A DNA stretch of 8,051 bases, from positions 1 to 8,051 of the forward strand of contig CANIBQ010000147.1 of NCBI GenBank assembly GCA_947465645.1, in the 5' to 3' direction. The notes under the pieces were generated by a model, which was not told the DNA's origin, ran no database searches, and worked only from the letters and a program-made list of their open reading frames with translations. Shown here piece after piece: positions 6,173 through 8,051 of this stretch. How positions within the stretch are numbered: the stretch's first letter is position 1; each line of letters opens with the position of its first letter. The position numbers and the translations under genes were made by a program. The DNA comes from Acidobacteriota bacterium. GTDB taxonomy: Bacteria; Acidobacteriota; Vicinamibacteria; Vicinamibacterales; UBA2999.

Positions 6173-6755
6173 GGAGCGACGCCAGCGGGACGCATGCCTG
6201 CCTTGCAGGGCCGACGCTTCGCACGACGGCATACTGGCCGCAATGCCGGAACTGCGCGCATGAATGGCAGTCGGTGACGATTTTCTCCGACAGCCATACG
6301 TGCGGAACGATCGAAAAGCCAAGGTGCACGAAAAAGCCTGGCGTATGCGTAAACGCGCACAGCTTGTCGAATCCGGCCATCGTCGCGCGCCGCGCCAGCT
6401 CTTCGACGAGCCGGTGGCCCAATCCAAGACTACGTGCCTCGCGACTGACGACAAATGAGCGCACTTCGCTGACCACCCGGCTGAGCGGCGCCAACTCGGC
6501 GCAGGCGATGACCTGGTCGTTCTGGACGGCCACCACGAACCGATGCGCGTGGACGGCGATCTCCGGCAGTTCGCGCGGCAGCAGATGGCCTTCGGCAAGA
6601 TGCTCGACGATCAGGCCGTGGATCGCCTCGGCTTCCGAGGGCGACGCCGTGCGCAGCGCAACCGGCTCGGTGGCCGAGACGACGCGTGCCAGCGGCGGGC
6701 GGGAGGCCCTGAGTCGAAGCGTCGCCGGCTGCACCCGGGCGGCAGTCGCGCTCAC
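6165..6755 (-). CDS. argA: GNAT-family N-acetyltransferase, probable N-acetylglutamate synthase
   Basis: The 196-residue protein is a single GNAT domain beginning near residue 34 (LRTASPSEAEAIHGLI). It has the acetyl-CoA loop R-S-L-G-L-G at 108-113 following the EVRSFVVS strand (97-104) and the FFVHLGF strand (141-147). The stretch VWLSEKIVTDCHSCAQFRHC (153-172), with cysteines at 163, 166 and 172, is typical of short, kinase-less ArgA-type N-acetylglutamate synthases. Such enzymes make N-acetylglutamate from glutamate and acetyl-CoA, priming the cycle that ArgJ sustains. The start is GTG, overlapping the argD stop by 4 nt (GTGA), with an AGGCGG-like binding site 7 nt upstream. Residues 1-32 look like a poorly conserved extension, and a later start cannot be excluded. 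Context inside the arg operon supports the role; a different acyl acceptor is possible. Confidence 0.83.
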   Translation of the reverse strand: MSATAARVQPATLRLRASRPPLARVVSATEPVALRTASPSEAEAIHGLIVEHLAEGHLLPRELPEIAVHAHRFVVAVQNDQVIACAELAPLSRVVSEVRSFVVSREARSLGLGHRLVEELARRATMAGFDKLCAFTHTPGFFVHLGFSIVPHVWLSEKIVTDCHSCAQFRHCGQYAVVRSVGPARQACVPLASLHG

Positions 6756-7966
6756 GCGTGCACCGCCTGCTCCACCGAGGCGAAGACTTCGCCGAGGATG
6801 TCGGCGGCGCGATCGATTTCGGCCGCGGAAACAGTCAAGGGAGGCAGCATGCGGATCACTTTTTCGTCAGTTCGGTTCACGAGGAGGCCTCGGCTTCGGG
6901 CCTCGTGGACGATCGGCATGGCGTCGGAATCCATCTGCAGTGCGCGCATCAGGCCGACGCCGCGCACCTCGACAATCGCGGGGTGCTGCAGCGCGAGGGT
7001 GCGGAGCCGCCGTTCGAAATGGACGCCCGCCGTCTTCACGTGATCGAGCAGGCCCTTGTCCATGAGCTGCTCGAGAAAAAAGACCGCCGACCGGCAGGCG
7101 AGCAGGTTGCCCCCGTAGGTGCTGCCGTGGTCGCCGGGAGAAATCGCCGAGGCGACTTTTTCGGATACCAGCGCGGCGCCGACCGGGACGCCCGAGCCGA
7201 GCGCCTTGCCGACCGACATCAAATCGGGACGCAGTCCGAGTACCGGCGCATAGAAGGCGTGGCCGGTGCGCCCGAGGCCGGTCTGCACTTCGTCGGCGAT
7301 CAGCAGCGTCCCTGTCCGGCTGCAGACGTCGTTGATCGCCTGCGCAAACGCGGGAGGCAGCGGCCGGATGCCGCCTTCGCCCTGGATCGGTTCGGCGATG
7401 ATCGCCGCCGTGCGATCGTTGACGGCCGCGGCCAGCGTTTCCGGCTTGTGGGGGTCGACGAACGTGACCGGGCCCAGCAGCGGCCCAAACGGCTCGCGGT
7501 AGTGCGGGTCATGCGTCACCGACAGCGCGCCGAAGGTGCGGCCCGCGAACGCACCTTCGACCGCGACGAACCCCGTGCGCTCGGTGGATCCCTGCGTATA
7601 CCAGTAGCGGCGCGCGAACTTCAGGCAGGCTTCGACCGCTTCGGTGCCGCTGTTGGAGAAAAACGCCCGCGCGAGACCCGAGAGCCGCGTGAGGCGCGCG
7701 GCAGCCTCTCCCTGGAGAGGGTGGTAATAGAGGTTCGACGTGTGCAGGAGCGTCGCCGCCTGGTCGGCAATCGCCGCGGCGAGACCCGGGTGCGCGTGGC
7801 CGAGCGACGCGACGCCGATTCCCGAGATGAAGTCGAGGTATTCCTTTCCCTCGCTGTCGTAGAGGAGCGTGCCCCTGCCCCGCACGAAAGCCACCGGCTG
7901 ACGCCGGTAGGTCTGCAGCACGTGCTGCGATTCGCGCGCCTTGATGTCGTCCAGTGTCACCTTCAT
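6752..7966 (-). CDS. argD: Acetylornithine aminotransferase
   Basis: This 404-residue class-III, PLP-dependent aminotransferase converts N-acetylglutamate-5-semialdehyde plus glutamate to N-acetylornithine plus 2-oxoglutarate. Visible motifs: SGIGVASLGHAHP (48-60), the phosphate-binding SNSGTEAVE (104-112), AEPIQGEGG (191-199), IADEVQTGLGRTG (223-235) with the PLP-contacting Asp225, the Schiff-base Lys254 in SVGKALGSGVPVGA, and HGSTYGGNLLA (280-290). The usual FHGRT segment reads FAGRT (140-144). Length is normal. The ATG overlaps the stop of the upstream gene by 4 nt (ATGA), and AGGTGG (7971-7976 on the plus strand as CCACCT) gives a binding site at 4-nt spacing. Class-III enzymes such as ornithine or succinylornithine aminotransferases are alternatives, but the operon context favours ArgD. 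Confidence 0.95.
   Translation of the reverse strand: MKVTLDDIKARESQHVLQTYRRQPVAFVRGRGTLLYDSEGKEYLDFISGIGVASLGHAHPGLAAAIADQAATLLHTSNLYYHPLQGEAAARLTRLSGLARAFFSNSGTEAVEACLKFARRYWYTQGSTERTGFVAVEGAFAGRTFGALSVTHDPHYREPFGPLLGPVTFVDPHKPETLAAAVNDRTAAIIAEPIQGEGGIRPLPPAFAQAINDVCSRTGTLLIADEVQTGLGRTGHAFYAPVLGLRPDLMSVGKALGSGVPVGAALVSEKVASAISPGDHGSTYGGNLLACRSAVFFLEQLMDKGLLDHVKTAGVHFERRLRTLALQHPAIVEVRGVGLMRALQMDSDAMPIVHEARSRGLLVNRTDEKVIRMLPPLTVSAAEIDRAADILGEVFASVEQAVHA
6763..6768 (-). promoter_or_regulatory. Ribosome binding site for the argA-like GTG start
   Basis: AGGCGG on the minus strand lies 7 nt before the GTG at 6755, inside the last codons of argD. It supports using this GTG, which overlaps the argD stop, instead of an internal start further into the GNAT gene. 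Confidence 0.45.
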
Positions 7967-8051
7967 CGCACCACCTGCGTGCAGCCGGCGAGCGGCGCCC
8001 GGGCGCCGGCCAGCGTGTCGAGTTGCACTTCCCGTCCATTGGCGATCAGGA
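7963..8051 (-). CDS. C-terminal fragment of the gene upstream of argD, probably acetylglutamate kinase (argB)
   Basis: The minus-strand frame entering from the window edge encodes 28 residues, beginning LIANGREVQLD and finishing APLAGCTQVVR, then a TGA that overlaps the argD ATG by 4 nt. The other two frames are less likely: one has a stop codon immediately at the edge, and the other runs into argD in frame. The pattern of a (V/I)A-N-G-R turn followed by a short linker and a G-C/T-T-x-V-V end resembles the last strand of acetylglutamate kinase, and argB next to argD is a common order. The fragment is too short for certainty; argC or another arg gene is possible. It is truncated by the window, not broken. 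Confidence 0.6.
   Translation of the reverse strand, partial: LIANGREVQLDTLAGARAPLAGCTQVVR

Noticed and set aside
6173..6598. N-terminal extension of the argJ reading frame
   Set aside because: The extra 142 codons coincide with argA in another frame and have no ArgJ-family similarity; ArgJ normally begins near MADMTSERGF.
6109..7065. Plus-strand open frame of 318 codons
   Set aside because: Antisense to argJ, argA and argD, Arg/Ser/Ala-rich, without recognisable domains or a ribosome binding site.
7993..8008. Perfect 16-bp palindrome CGGCGCCCGGGCGCCG
   Set aside because: It lies inside the coding end of the gene upstream of argD in Ala/Arg/Gly/Pro codons; in GC-rich coding DNA this is likely chance, with no T-tract or paired site.
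7509..8039. Minus-strand open frame of 176 codons at the right edge
   Set aside because: Out-of-frame shadow of argD; Arg/Gly/Pro-rich and without motifs.

Overview
The window is a GC-rich, gene-dense bacterial chromosome segment. No phage, plasmid, insertion-sequence or CRISPR signatures were seen. Protein styles and the arginine gene order would fit an environmental Gram-negative lineage such as Acidobacteriota (Vicinamibacteria-like). That placement is an inference from general resemblance, not a measurement.

Left part (1-2204), mostly plus strand. A stand-alone DGQHR-domain protein (89-1219, DndB-like family) has its own plausible promoter. After it comes a 226-base gap without a protein gene. 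This gap holds the most unexpected signal in the window: a textbook intrinsic terminator that points to the minus strand although no minus-strand protein gene lies upstream of it. Minus-strand sequence before the terminator can form a roughly 15-bp closing helix and an internal perfect 8-bp hairpin, and a TGTAAT box lies just before the presumed 5' end. I read this as a candidate structured non-coding RNA of about 180 nt. Next is an orphan LamB/YcsF (PxpA-type, 5-oxoprolinase subunit A) gene, 1446-2204.

Middle (2185-4005), minus strand. A FadD-like long-chain acyl-CoA ligase overlaps the pxpA 3' end tail to tail. Its GTG start has no Shine-Dalgarno sequence and sits about 7 nt after a TAGAAT box, which suggests a leaderless mRNA. 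The 105 bases between it and argF are an unusual array of GTGCAC palindromes and CTGCAC-like units.

Right part (4006-8051), minus strand. This is a compressed arginine-biosynthesis operon, read right to left: the end of an upstream gene (probably argB), argD, a GNAT-type N-acetylglutamate synthase (argA-like), argJ and argF. Every junction overlaps (4, 4, 8 and 20 nt), implying translational coupling. Together they take acetylglutamyl intermediates to N-acetylornithine (ArgD), transfer the acetyl group to make ornithine (ArgJ, with ArgA-like priming) and carbamoylate ornithine to citrulline (ArgF).
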